A DNA stretch of 10,386 nucleotides from Pseudomonadota bacterium (GTDB taxonomy: Bacteria > Desulfobacterota > GWC2-55-46 > JADFVP01), in contig JADFVP010000095.1 in the NCBI GenBank assembly GCA_015222595.1, forward strand, positions 1 through 10,386. Reading direction: 5' to 3'. This document shows positions 1 through 6,572 of the stretch, piece by piece. How positions within the stretch are numbered: position 1 is the stretch's first letter; each line of letters starts with the position of its first letter. A program made the position numbers and the translations under genes. Under the pieces are notes generated by a model. The model was not told the origin of the DNA and ran no database searches. It saw nothing but the letters and a program-made list of their open reading frames with translations.

Positions 1-384
1 AAGAGTTATCTGGACTACGGCATGTTCCAGCCGATTCAGATAGCCGGTATCATCGCCCTTAACGGTCCGCAGGAGTGTGTCGAAGAGATACGCCTTATGT
101 ATAAGCATCGCCGCGACGTGCTGGCGGAGAGCTTTAAGAATGCCGGTTGGAATATAGAGAAGCCGAAGGCGACCATGTTCATCTGGGGCAAGATTCCGGA
201 AGAGCTCAATATGAAGTCTCTGGAGTTCTCAAAATTCTTACTGGAGCATGCCGGTGTGGCGGTCTCTCCTGGAATCGGTTTTGGCGAGTATGGCGACGAC
301 TACGTGCGCATGGCCCTTGTTGAGAACGAGCACCGTATCAGGCAGGCCTCGCGCGGAATAAGAAAGGCGCTTGAAAGTATATAG
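1..384 (+). CDS. Class I/II PLP aminotransferase, C-terminal part (alaC-like), 5'-truncated
   Basis: About 127 residues are present, reading in frame from base 1 to the TAG at 382-384; the start and the PLP-lysine half lie outside the window. What remains is the C-terminal small domain of a fold-type I aminotransferase. It has a stretch resembling LDYGMFQPIQIA near its start and, close to the C-terminus, VRMALVENEHRIRQA, whose arginine is in the position of the substrate-carboxylate-binding Arg of this family. The wording resembles proteins annotated as alanine transaminase AlaC or LL-diaminopimelate aminotransferase-like in Deltaproteobacteria, but substrate specificity cannot be read from this fragment. 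It ends 10 nt before hom, so it is probably the first visible gene of the hom-thrC operon. An aspartate or alanine aminotransferase role linked to the aspartate pathway is inference. Confidence 0.85.
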   Translation, partial: KSYLDYGMFQPIQIAGIIALNGPQECVEEIRLMYKHRRDVLAESFKNAGWNIEKPKATMFIWGKIPEELNMKSLEFSKFLLEHAGVAVSPGIGFGEYGDDYVRMALVENEHRIRQASRGIRKALESI

Positions 385-394
385 TGGGGATAGA

Positions 395-1714
395 ATGGAA
401 AAGATAAATGTCGGACTCATAGGCTTTGGTACCGTCGGCACCGGTGTGGTTAAGGTGCTGCAAAAGAGCGGCGCACTCATTTCCGAGCGACTCGGAGCCG
501 AGATCGTTCTTAAAAGAGTTGCCGACCACGACACCACTACCGACAGGGGTGTAACTCTCCCCGATGGCGTACTCGTTTCCGACGCATCCGTTATCATAGA
601 CGACCCAGAGATAGATATAGTCGTAGAGCTGATTGGAGGCACTGGAGCCGCAAAAGAGTTGACGCTTCAGGCTATAGAAAAGGGTAAGCATATAGCCACG
701 GCCAACAAAGCGTTGCTCTCAACGCACGGCAAAGAGATATTTTCTCTTGCAGCGGATAAAGGTGTTGAAGTCGGTTTCGAGGCTTCGGTCGGTGGCGGCA
801 TTCCGGTGCTTAAGGCCCTCCGAGAGGGGCTTGCGGCAAACCATATCGATTCTATGTACGGTATCATAAACGGCACGGCCAACTATATTCTCTCCAAGAT
901 GAAGAACGAGGGCGGCAAGTTCGAGGATGTTCTGAAACTCGCCCAAGAGATGGGCTACGCAGAGGCAGACCCGACCTACGATGTAGACGGCATAGACACC
1001 GCGCATAAGCTTGCGCTGCTGATAAACATTGCGTACGGAACCTATATAACGCACGAAGACGTCTACACCGAGGGCATACGTTCCATAAACCAGCTCGATA
1101 TAGACTTCGCAAGCGAGTTCGGTCTGACCATCAAACTGCTGGCGATCGCAAAGTCCATAGATGGCAAGGTCGAGGCGCGCGTTCACCCGACGATGATACC
1201 TTCAGAGCATCCGTTGGCCACGGTAGACGGCGCATATAATGCGGTCTTTATGCACGGCGACGCGGTAGGCTCTGTAATGTTCTACGGGCTTGGGGCCGGA
1301 ATGGAGCCTACAGCTAGCGCGGTAGTTGCCGACATAATAGATATCTGTAGAGACATAAAGAGCGGAGGTGTCGGCAGAACCGCACCGCTCTCAACGCTGC
1401 CTGCAGCCATTAAAGAGGTAGAGCTGAAGGCGACTGAAGAGTTGGATATTCAGTACTATATGCGTTTTCTTGTGACCGACTCTCCCGGAGTGCTTGCCAG
1501 CATTTCAGGTGTGCTGGGGGCTCACAATATCTCTATCTACTCGGTCATTCAGCACGAACGCAAGGTCGGTGGAGCCGTGGCCCTAGTCATAAGAACTCAT
1601 CATGCTATGGAGCGCGAACTGAGGGCTGCGGTTGCAGAGATAGAGGAACTCGAAGTGACGAAAGAGAAGGTTGTTTACATAAGAATTGAGGAGACGCTCG
1701 GTGCATCTGAATAG
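395..1714 (+). CDS. hom: Homoserine dehydrogenase with C-terminal ACT domain
   Basis: A 439-residue protein of the usual length for monofunctional homoserine dehydrogenase. It catalyses NAD(P)H-dependent reduction of aspartate semialdehyde to homoserine, the branch point to threonine and methionine. The N-terminal Rossmann motif GFGTVG is at residues 10-15 and the conserved ATANKALLS at about 101-109. The active-site block EADPTYDVDGIDTAHK covers about 190-205, with the catalytic Lys at 205. Residues from about 355 (YYMRFLVTDSPGVLASI) form an ACT domain, the usual site for threonine feedback inhibition. The ATG at 395 is chosen over an upstream in-frame TTG at 371 because GGGGA (386-390) lies just before it and the TTG would overlap the upstream gene. 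It ends 14 nt inside thrC, suggesting translational coupling. Confidence 0.97.
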   Translation: MEKINVGLIGFGTVGTGVVKVLQKSGALISERLGAEIVLKRVADHDTTTDRGVTLPDGVLVSDASVIIDDPEIDIVVELIGGTGAAKELTLQAIEKGKHIATANKALLSTHGKEIFSLAADKGVEVGFEASVGGGIPVLKALREGLAANHIDSMYGIINGTANYILSKMKNEGGKFEDVLKLAQEMGYAEADPTYDVDGIDTAHKLALLINIAYGTYITHEDVYTEGIRSINQLDIDFASEFGLTIKLLAIAKSIDGKVEARVHPTMIPSEHPLATVDGAYNAVFMHGDAVGSVMFYGLGAGMEPTASAVVADIIDICRDIKSGGVGRTAPLSTLPAAIKEVELKATEELDIQYYMRFLVTDSPGVLASISGVLGAHNISIYSVIQHERKVGGAVALVIRTHHAMERELRAAVAEIEELEVTKEKVVYIRIEETLGASE

Positions 1715-2777
1715 AAAAGGGCTCTGGAAGGGGCTGATACGTGAGTTCAGGGAGTACCTGCCCGAGATAAGCGACGACGCCGTAACAACGTTTCGCGAGG
1801 GGAATACCCCTCTGATAGAGTCGCACAATCTGGGCGATATCTTCGGCGGTCTGCGCCTGCTCTTTAAGTACGAGGGACTAAATCCGACCGGCTCTTTCAA
1901 AGACCGGGGTATGACGATGGCGGTCTCCAAGGCGCGCGAAGATGGCGCAAAGGCGGTTATCTGCGCCTCTACCGGAAACACCTCTGCCTCTGCCGCGGCC
2001 TATGCTGCACGGGCCGGAATGAAGGCGTACGTCTTAATTCCAGAGGGCGCTATTGCGCTCGGTAAACTTTCTCAGGCGATAATGCACGGCGCGGTGGTTT
2101 TGCAGGTAGACGGCAACTTCGACCATGCTCTGAAGATAGTCGTCGAGATCGCGGAGTCTCACCCAGTAACGCTCGTCAACTCATTAAATCCTTATCGTAT
2201 AGAAGGGCAGAAGACAGCGGCGTTCGAGGTCTGCGAGCATCTGGGCCACGCCCCGACCTACCACTTTATGCCGGTGGGCAATGCCGGCAATATTACCGCT
2301 TACTGGAAGGGGTACAAAGAGTATCAGGAGAACGGTCTGATCTCGAACCTGCCGAAGATGATGGGCTTTCAGGCGGCAGGGGCGGCTCCAATCGTTCTTG
2401 GCCATCCTGTTGAGAACCCCGAAACAATAGCTACCGCGATTCGTATAGGCAACCCCGCTAGTTGGGACTCTGCCGTTAAAGCGCGCGACGAGTCGGGCGG
2501 CGTTATTCAATCGGTAACGGACGAAGAGATACTCGACGCCTACAAGCTGGTCGCTTCGCGCGAAGGTGTGTTTTGCGAACCGGCCTCGGCTGCCTCTTTA
2601 GCCGGGGCGATAAGGCTCAAAAAAGAGGGCATGCTTGTCGAAGGCGATACGGTCGTCTGTACACTTACGGGCCACGGCCTCAAAGATCCTGACAATGCTC
2701 TCGCAATCTCACCCGAGCCGATGAAGGTTCCGGCGGACACCGACAAGGTTTTGAAGATCATGGGCCTTTCTGACTGA
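1701..2777 (+). CDS. thrC: Threonine synthase
   Basis: A 358-residue fold-type II PLP enzyme converting O-phospho-L-homoserine to threonine and phosphate. The PLP lysine is K67 in NPTGSFKDRG. A substrate-binding ASTGNTSASAAAYAA block is at about 89-103, the PLP-phosphate loop GNAGN at 193-197, and TGHGLKDPD close to the C-terminus. Length and motifs fit the shorter, bacterial/archaeal-type threonine synthase rather than the longer E. coli-type. The start is set at GTG 1701, seven nt after GAGGAG (1688-1693); an in-frame TTG at 1686 has no better site. The start lies inside the end of hom (14-nt overlap), so the two are almost certainly co-translated. Its substrate needs a homoserine kinase, and no thrB-type gene is in view (see the ApgM-like gene downstream). 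Confidence 0.97.
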   Translation: MHLNRKGLWKGLIREFREYLPEISDDAVTTFREGNTPLIESHNLGDIFGGLRLLFKYEGLNPTGSFKDRGMTMAVSKAREDGAKAVICASTGNTSASAAAYAARAGMKAYVLIPEGAIALGKLSQAIMHGAVVLQVDGNFDHALKIVVEIAESHPVTLVNSLNPYRIEGQKTAAFEVCEHLGHAPTYHFMPVGNAGNITAYWKGYKEYQENGLISNLPKMMGFQAAGAAPIVLGHPVENPETIATAIRIGNPASWDSAVKARDESGGVIQSVTDEEILDAYKLVASREGVFCEPASAASLAGAIRLKKEGMLVEGDTVVCTLTGHGLKDPDNALAISPEPMKVPADTDKVLKIMGLSD

Positions 2778-2902
2778 GTAACTGCCCGGCAGGCTGCGCT
2801 TCTGTTTTTCTCCGGTCTTTTCAATACCCTCCCATTTTTTTATTTCTACGGAATATTATTTGGTCTTCGGTTCTGTTTCGGCAATAGAAGGGAACTCTCT
2901 AG

Positions 2903-4129
2903 ATGAAGTACGTAATACTTATAGGCGACGGCATGAGCGATGAGCCGGTTGAAAGGCTCGGCCACAAGACTCCTTTAGAAGCCGCTAAAACTCCGGCCAT
3001 GGACTCTATTGCAGGGGCAGGCAGCTACGGTCTCTACGCTACCGTACCCGAAGGCTACCCGCCGGGAAGCGATGTGGCAAATCTTTCGATACTCGGCTTC
3101 TCTCCGGCAAAGTACTACTCGGGCAGGGCGCCGCTTGAGGCCGCTTCCATAGGGGTTGAACTCTCCGCTGGCGACGTTGCCTACAGGTGCAACCTCGTAA
3201 CGTTGGTAGAGGAGGAGGGCTCAGGGGCCGTAATAATGGGCGATTACTCTGCGGGGCATATCACTACAGAGGAAGCCGCAGAACTGGTGCGCGACTTCGA
3301 TGCCGAACTCGGCGGAGCGGATGGAATACGCTTCTACCCCGGTACATCTTACCGCCACCTTATGGTCTGGGAGGGCGCGCCAGAGGGAGTCTCTACTGTC
3401 GAGGCTACCCCGCCGCACGATATTTCAGACCGTTCGATAGAGGGACATCTGCCGGTTGGGCCGGGAGCTGAAAAGATGGTTGAGCTGATGGCGCTCTCTC
3501 AGGCCTTTTTTGCCGACCACTCGGTAAATAAGAGACGCATAGCAGAGGGCAAGAAACCGGCGACCTCTATCTGGTTGTGGGGGCAGGGCCTGAGACCCGC
3601 GATGACGACTATGAAAGAGCGCTTCGGTGTTGAGGGCTCGATGATCTCGGCGGTAGACCTTATGAAGGGTATCGGTATATACGCGGGGTTAGAAGTTATT
3701 AACGTGCCCGGAGCGACAGGTTACATAGATACCAACTACGACGGCAAGGTGAGTTATGCGATAGAGTCGCTTAAAGCGAAGGACTTTGTCTGTATCCATG
3801 TCGAGGCCCCGGACGAAGCGGGCCATCAGGGCAGCCTGGAGGATAAGATGACCGCCATTGAGGACTTTGACTCGAAGATAGTCGCGCCTGTGCTGGCGTC
3901 GTTAAAGGAGAGCGGCACGGAGTTTACGGTGCTCGTGCTGAACGACCACCCGACCCCTGTTGAGCTAAAGACCCATACGTCAGACCCCGTGCCCTTTGCG
4001 CGCTGCACCGGTGCGGAACTTGCGGCCGGCTCTGCACCCGCAAAGTTCTCGGAGAACGGTGCCAAGGCAACGGGACTTTTAGTAGATGACTGCGACGCCT
4101 TTATAGGGGCCTTTTTCGATAAGAAGTAA
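2903..4129 (+). CDS. ApgM-family protein; probable non-orthologous homoserine kinase
   Basis: A 408-residue alkaline-phosphatase-superfamily protein of the archaeal-type, cofactor-independent phosphoglycerate mutase family (ApgM). It begins with the metal-binding ILIGDGMSDEP (D9) and has PPGSDVANLSILG with the likely nucleophile S56. Further metal ligands are likely in the HVEAPDEAGHQG block (D304, H308) and in NDHPTPVELKTHTSDP (D348, H349, H358). A branch of this family, found beside threonine genes in bacteria that lack thrB, has been proposed as a replacement homoserine kinase. Its position 125 nt after hom-thrC fits that role: phosphorylation of homoserine for ThrC. Phosphoglycerate mutase activity remains possible, since motifs alone do not separate the two. 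The ATG at 2903 is preceded by AGAAGGGA (2886-2893). An 11-nt direct repeat straddles the stop codon. Confidence 0.88.
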   Translation: MKYVILIGDGMSDEPVERLGHKTPLEAAKTPAMDSIAGAGSYGLYATVPEGYPPGSDVANLSILGFSPAKYYSGRAPLEAASIGVELSAGDVAYRCNLVTLVEEEGSGAVIMGDYSAGHITTEEAAELVRDFDAELGGADGIRFYPGTSYRHLMVWEGAPEGVSTVEATPPHDISDRSIEGHLPVGPGAEKMVELMALSQAFFADHSVNKRRIAEGKKPATSIWLWGQGLRPAMTTMKERFGVEGSMISAVDLMKGIGIYAGLEVINVPGATGYIDTNYDGKVSYAIESLKAKDFVCIHVEAPDEAGHQGSLEDKMTAIEDFDSKIVAPVLASLKESGTEFTVLVLNDHPTPVELKTHTSDPVPFARCTGAELAAGSAPAKFSENGAKATGLLVDDCDAFIGAFFDKK

Positions 4130-4146
4130 GTCCAGGAAGTAAGTCC
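4123..4146 (+). repeat. 11-nt direct repeat at the end of the ApgM-like gene
   Basis: GAAGTAAGTCC occurs at 4123-4133 and again at 4136-4146, separated by two bases. The first copy contains the TAA stop codon. It looks like a small tandem duplication; no function is apparent. Confidence 0.7.
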
Positions 4147-4186
4147 GTGGCCGCAGCCTGCCATATACGAATAGAGTGTATTAGAG

Positions 4187-4212
4187 ACGGGGAAGCCTTT
4201 AGGCTTCCCCGT
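4187..4212. terminator. Strong hairpin between convergent genes, likely shared terminator
   Basis: ACGGGGAAGCC (4187-4197) is perfectly complementary to GGCTTCCCCGT (4202-4212), with a four-base loop: an 11-bp GC-rich stem. The T-run after it is weak on the plus strand (TCATGTTTGT) and absent on the minus strand. It lies between two convergent genes, 57 nt after the ApgM-like stop and 33 nt from the acyltransferase stop, where a bidirectional terminator is expected. Confidence 0.75.
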
Positions 4213-4245
4213 TCATGTTTGTGGCTCACTCTACCGACCCCTCCT

Positions 4246-5442
4246 CTAAGAGCTTATCTTGGCGCGGTAACGCATAAAAGGGGCATCGATCAGGCGGTAG
4301 ACGAGGCTCGATACGAAGGAGACGCATAGGAAGTAGACCCCGAAAGCTATCAGGAACTTTACCGAAGAGACCGACTCTGTCAGATGCAGCCACTTTAGAA
4401 GTTTCGCAACAGGGAAGAGCAGTATCAGGTGGTAGAGGTACATCGTATAGCTGAGCCGTGCGATACGGCCTATACACTCTCTGAAGAATCCCTTAAGATA
4501 ACTGCCGAAGGGGCTTGTGATCAGCAGAAGAATCAGTGCCGAGAAGCCGAAGTTCACGACCGTAAACTGCCAGCAGGTATTGAAGTAGCTGTTGCTGTCG
4601 TTGCCATACAGAATGGAGGCGGCGAGAGTTAATACTGGAAAGAGAAACAAGAGCGCTCTTTTCGAAGCAGAGATGCGTCGCAGGCAATCGTTGTACCGTA
4701 TGAAGAGCCATGCAGTCAGTACCCCGCTTATGAGACTGTCGAAGCGGGTGTGGAGCGGAAAACGTATTCCGAGGTTCCAGCTCTTTGTGTCCGGAATGTA
4801 TGGGAGCAGACCGGTGTAGTGAGCAATGCGCAGAAGAAAAGCAACGAGTATGAGAGCGACGAGCCCCTTAACGAGCCAGCCTCTTTTGTACCTGAGCAGA
4901 AAGAAGAGTACGAACGGAATAAGTATATAGAACTGCTCCTCTATGGCGAGAGACCAGTAGAGACCGCTCTGTAACCGGTGCAAAGAGATATAGTTCTGTA
5001 GATAGAAGAGGTGGTAGACGAGGTCGGTCAGAAGTTTCCCTGTGTCGGTGCTCTTACCGACTACGTTGGTGTCGGCAAGCCCTAAAAAGAAGAGGGCCGC
5101 GACTACCAGTAGCGAAAAGTAGTACGGCGGGAATATCCTGAAAAAACGCCTCGTGTAGAACCGCTTGAAGCTGAAGGTGTTGCGCCGGGTCTGCTCTATT
5201 ATCTGCCCGCCTATCAGAAAACCGCTCAGCACAAAGAAGAGCCCGACACCGTTCCACCCCCACGAGGCAAAGTGCCCCAGCCAGCTCTCTTCGGGCAGTA
5301 CGTAGACCCTTCTGGCAAAGTGGACGAGCATAACAAGCAGTATGGCCGTTGACCTTAAGAGGTCAAGCTCCGGGTAGACTTGCTTGAAGAGCGCGGTGTC
5401 TGCCTTGTCTGCCATTTCTAAAGACTCTGTCGTTCTGTTCAT
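4246..5442 (-). CDS. Acyltransferase family 3 (OafA/YrhL-like) membrane protein
   Basis: A 398-residue polytopic inner-membrane protein of the acyltransferase-3 family, which moves acyl groups (often acetyl) onto sugars of cell-surface polysaccharide, LPS or peptidoglycan. Family signatures are YPELDLLRSTAILLVMLVHF, with R30 and the likely catalytic H41; FFVLSGFLIGG (about 69-79); the basic FYTRRFFRIFPPYY block (about 95-108); and LYWSLAIEEQFYILIP (about 161-176). About ten hydrophobic segments are visible. No periplasmic SGNH domain is fused, so it is the short form. It stands alone on the minus strand with no polysaccharide genes beside it, so the acceptor is unknown. The ATG at 5442 has only a weak GGAAG ahead of it; an internal ATG (residue 10, at 5415) is an alternative start that keeps all motifs. 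Confidence 0.9.
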   Translation of the reverse strand: MNRTTESLEMADKADTALFKQVYPELDLLRSTAILLVMLVHFARRVYVLPEESWLGHFASWGWNGVGLFFVLSGFLIGGQIIEQTRRNTFSFKRFYTRRFFRIFPPYYFSLLVVAALFFLGLADTNVVGKSTDTGKLLTDLVYHLFYLQNYISLHRLQSGLYWSLAIEEQFYILIPFVLFFLLRYKRGWLVKGLVALILVAFLLRIAHYTGLLPYIPDTKSWNLGIRFPLHTRFDSLISGVLTAWLFIRYNDCLRRISASKRALLFLFPVLTLAASILYGNDSNSYFNTCWQFTVVNFGFSALILLLITSPFGSYLKGFFRECIGRIARLSYTMYLYHLILLFPVAKLLKWLHLTESVSSVKFLIAFGVYFLCVSFVSSLVYRLIDAPFMRYRAKISS

Positions 5443-5569
5443 GGGCTTCCGAGTAGGTCTCTTATCGCTAGGGTGGAGTGCGTTGATGTCTGGGGCAGAT
5501 GTTAACCTATCTTTCGCATGATAACAAGTTGCACACCGCGTGAGGCGAGCACTCCGACCACAGTGGCAG

Positions 5570-5598
5570 TTGTAGAACCCAAAAGAAAATAGTATATT
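5570..5598 (+). promoter_or_regulatory. Weak sigma70-like promoter candidate for the PQ-loop-like gene
   Basis: TTGTAG (5570-5575) and TATATT (5593-5598) are separated by 17 nt. The -10 is good (5/6) but the -35 is poor (3/6), so this is a tentative call. It lies about 105 nt before the start codon. The REP-like palindrome would be inside the transcript. Confidence 0.25.
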
Positions 5599-5618
5599 GT
5601 CGTGTAGAGCGTAGTCCC

Positions 5619-5648
5619 GTAGGTTGGGTTAGCGAAGCGTAACCCAAC
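5619..5648. repeat. REP-like palindrome with GTAG head
   Basis: GTAG (5619-5622) precedes GTTGGGTTA (5623-5631), which is exactly complementary to TAACCCAAC (5640-5648). The central GCGAAGCG can form a short CG/CG top with a bulged G. The GGGTTAGCGAAGCGTAACCC core with a GTAG head is a pattern met in intergenic regions of many proteobacteria and fits REP sequences mobilised by RAYT (TnpA-REP) transposases. No RAYT gene is in this window. Family assignment is from memory of the pattern, not from a search. Confidence 0.7.
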
Positions 5649-5704
5649 ATTACTTAACCAACAAGCAGGCATTATGTATCTAATACTCCCCGTGCGGGTA
5701 GCAT

Positions 5705-6286
5705 ATGTCCAATAAAGAGCTATTAAGCGCCGTTGCTATTCTGCTCACCTTTGTAGCGTACGTTCCGTATATCCGCTTAATCCTAAAGGGTAGTGTCAGG
5801 CCGCACGTCTTCTCGTGGGTTATCTGGGGCACGACAACCTTCGTGGTATTTCTGGCGCAACTTGAAGACCACGGTGGCGCCGGAGCCTGGCCGATAGGGG
5901 TCTCTGGAGTTATAACGATCTTTATTGCGCTCTTGGCCTATATAAAACGGGCCGATGTCAAAATCACTACAACAGACTGGCTCTTTTTTGGCTCTGCAAT
6001 GTCGTCTCTGCCTCTTTGGTACTTCACATCCGACCCTTTATGGGCTGTCGTCATCCTCACAACGGTCGATCTCTTCGGCTTCGGGCCGACCATAAGAAAG
6101 GTCTACGCTCAACCGCACTCAGAGTCGTTGCTCTTCTATTTTCTCTTCGCACTACGCAATGCAATAGCCATTGCTGCACTCGAAAATTACTCGGCCACAA
6201 CACTGCTCTTTCCCGTTCTTACCGCTGTTGCCTGCCTGCTCTTAATTGCAATGGCGGCAAGCAGAAGACGTCTCTTCCCGGCCTGA
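5705..6286 (+). CDS. Small PQ-loop/SemiSWEET-like membrane protein of unknown function
   Basis: A 193-residue, strongly hydrophobic protein with about six to seven predicted membrane segments and a short basic C-terminal tail (SRRRLFPA). Two related blocks resemble the PQ-loop/SemiSWEET signature (Pro followed by Ile and a basic loop, then Ser and aromatic residues): YVPYIRLILKGSVRPHVFSW at about 19-38 and FGPTIRKVYAQPHSESLLF at about 126-144. This suggests an internally duplicated small-molecule transporter or sensor fold; the substrate is unknown. I do not recognise a named family with certainty. The ATG at 5705 has only a poor ribosome binding site (GCGGG about 8 nt upstream). It appears to be a single gene between two spacers, not obviously linked to its neighbours. 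Confidence 0.7.
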   Translation: MSNKELLSAVAILLTFVAYVPYIRLILKGSVRPHVFSWVIWGTTTFVVFLAQLEDHGGAGAWPIGVSGVITIFIALLAYIKRADVKITTTDWLFFGSAMSSLPLWYFTSDPLWAVVILTTVDLFGFGPTIRKVYAQPHSESLLFYFLFALRNAIAIAALENYSATTLLFPVLTAVACLLLIAMAASRRRLFPA

Positions 6287-6320
6287 ATAAAAGATAGTAT
6301 AAGCCTGCTCAACTCTTCCA

Positions 6321-6349
6321 TTGACGCCTGCTCTCTCTTTCTCTATAAT
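6321..6349 (+). promoter_or_regulatory. sigma70 promoter of the lexA transcript
   Basis: TTGACG (6321-6326) and a perfect TATAAT (6344-6349) are separated by exactly 17 nt, giving a predicted start near 6355-6357. It is the best promoter match seen in the window. The -10 and the start point are overlapped by a palindromic operator, consistent with repression. It lies about 215 nt before the lexA start codon, so the mRNA would have a long leader containing the structured repeat. Confidence 0.75.
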
Positions 6350-6371
6350 AGGGTAACATGTGTTGCCCTAT
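6348..6371. promoter_or_regulatory. Putative LexA operator (SOS box) overlapping the lexA promoter
   Basis: ATAGGGTAAC (6348-6357) and GTTGCCCTAT (6362-6371) form a 10-bp dyad with one T.G mismatch around ATGT. The core GGGTAACATGTGTTGCCC has the layout GG-T-N2-C-N4-G-N3-CC. As I recall it, this matches the LexA motif of Geobacter (GGTTN2CN4GN3ACC), and AAC-N4-GTT also resembles the Gram-positive LexA box. Its position over the -10 and start site upstream of lexA fits autoregulation. No second good match was seen before dinB. Confidence 0.65.
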
Positions 6372-6383
6372 TCTTTCGGGCAG

Positions 6384-6506
6384 GCAAAATGCTCTTTTCC
6401 CCAACCTCTTTGTTGGTGCAAAGGTAAGAGTGCTCACATATATTCATATATGCTCCGCTTCTGACCTTCACCCCGCCTTGACTTTGGGGAAAATGTCTAA
6501 TTTTGC
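6384..6506 (+). repeat. 123-nt structured repeat, copy 1 (lexA leader)
   Basis: The element can fold into one long interrupted hairpin. The outer arm GCAAAAT (6384-6390) pairs with ATTTTGC (6500-6506). TTTTCCCCAA (6395-6404) pairs with TTGGGGAAAA (6484-6493). GGTG (6415-6418) pairs with CACC (6469-6472), and AAGGT (6421-6425) with ACCTT (6464-6468). AGAG then pairs with TTCT. The apical palindrome CATATATTCATATATG is at 6437-6452. Between paired parts are conserved unpaired boxes: CTCTTTGTTGG (6407 onward), GCTCA before the palindrome and CTCCGC after it. An alternative hairpin CCAAC/GTTGG (6401-6405 with 6412-6416) competes with the long stem. It lies between the lexA promoter and start codon. 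Strand of function is unknown; plus is chosen because that strand is transcribed. Confidence 0.85.
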
Positions 6507-6520
6507 GAACTATTTATAGA

Positions 6521-6535
6521 TGTTGCTCTTTTCCC
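6521..6535 (+). repeat. Truncated left end of the structured repeat
   Basis: GTTGCTCTTTTCCCC (starting at 6522) matches the left end of copies 1 and 2 and begins 134 nt after the equivalent point of copy 1. It runs into a T-rich stretch and then the lexA ribosome binding site. It looks like the remnant of a second tandem unit, matching the copy 2/copy 3 arrangement before dinB. Confidence 0.55.
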
Positions 6536-6572
6536 CCTTTTTTTGTTTATTGCATCCCATAGAGGTATTGAT

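Noticed and set aside
2778..2902. Terminator or separate promoter between thrC and the ApgM-like gene
   Set aside because: Only a very short TGCC/GGCA dyad and T-rich sequence are present, and no convincing promoter pair; read-through from hom-thrC is equally possible.
4147..4329. Small plus-strand reading frame after the ApgM-like gene
   Set aside because: It runs across the hairpin at 4187-4212 and into the antisense of the acyltransferase gene, with no ribosome binding site or recognisable sequence.
6437..6452. CATATATTCATATATG (and CATATATCTATATATG at 7578-7593) as E. coli-type LexA boxes upstream of lexA and dinB
   Set aside because: They resemble CTGTATATATATACAG only in AT content and lack CTG/CAG ends. 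Copy 3 changes both arms together, they sit inside a larger hairpin, and a better placed operator exists at 6348-6371.
6384..6506. Insertion as a MITE with target-site duplication
   Set aside because: The ends are inverted repeats, but no convincing flanking direct duplication is seen at copy 1 or copy 2, and arm sequences differ between copies. Not excluded, only unsupported.
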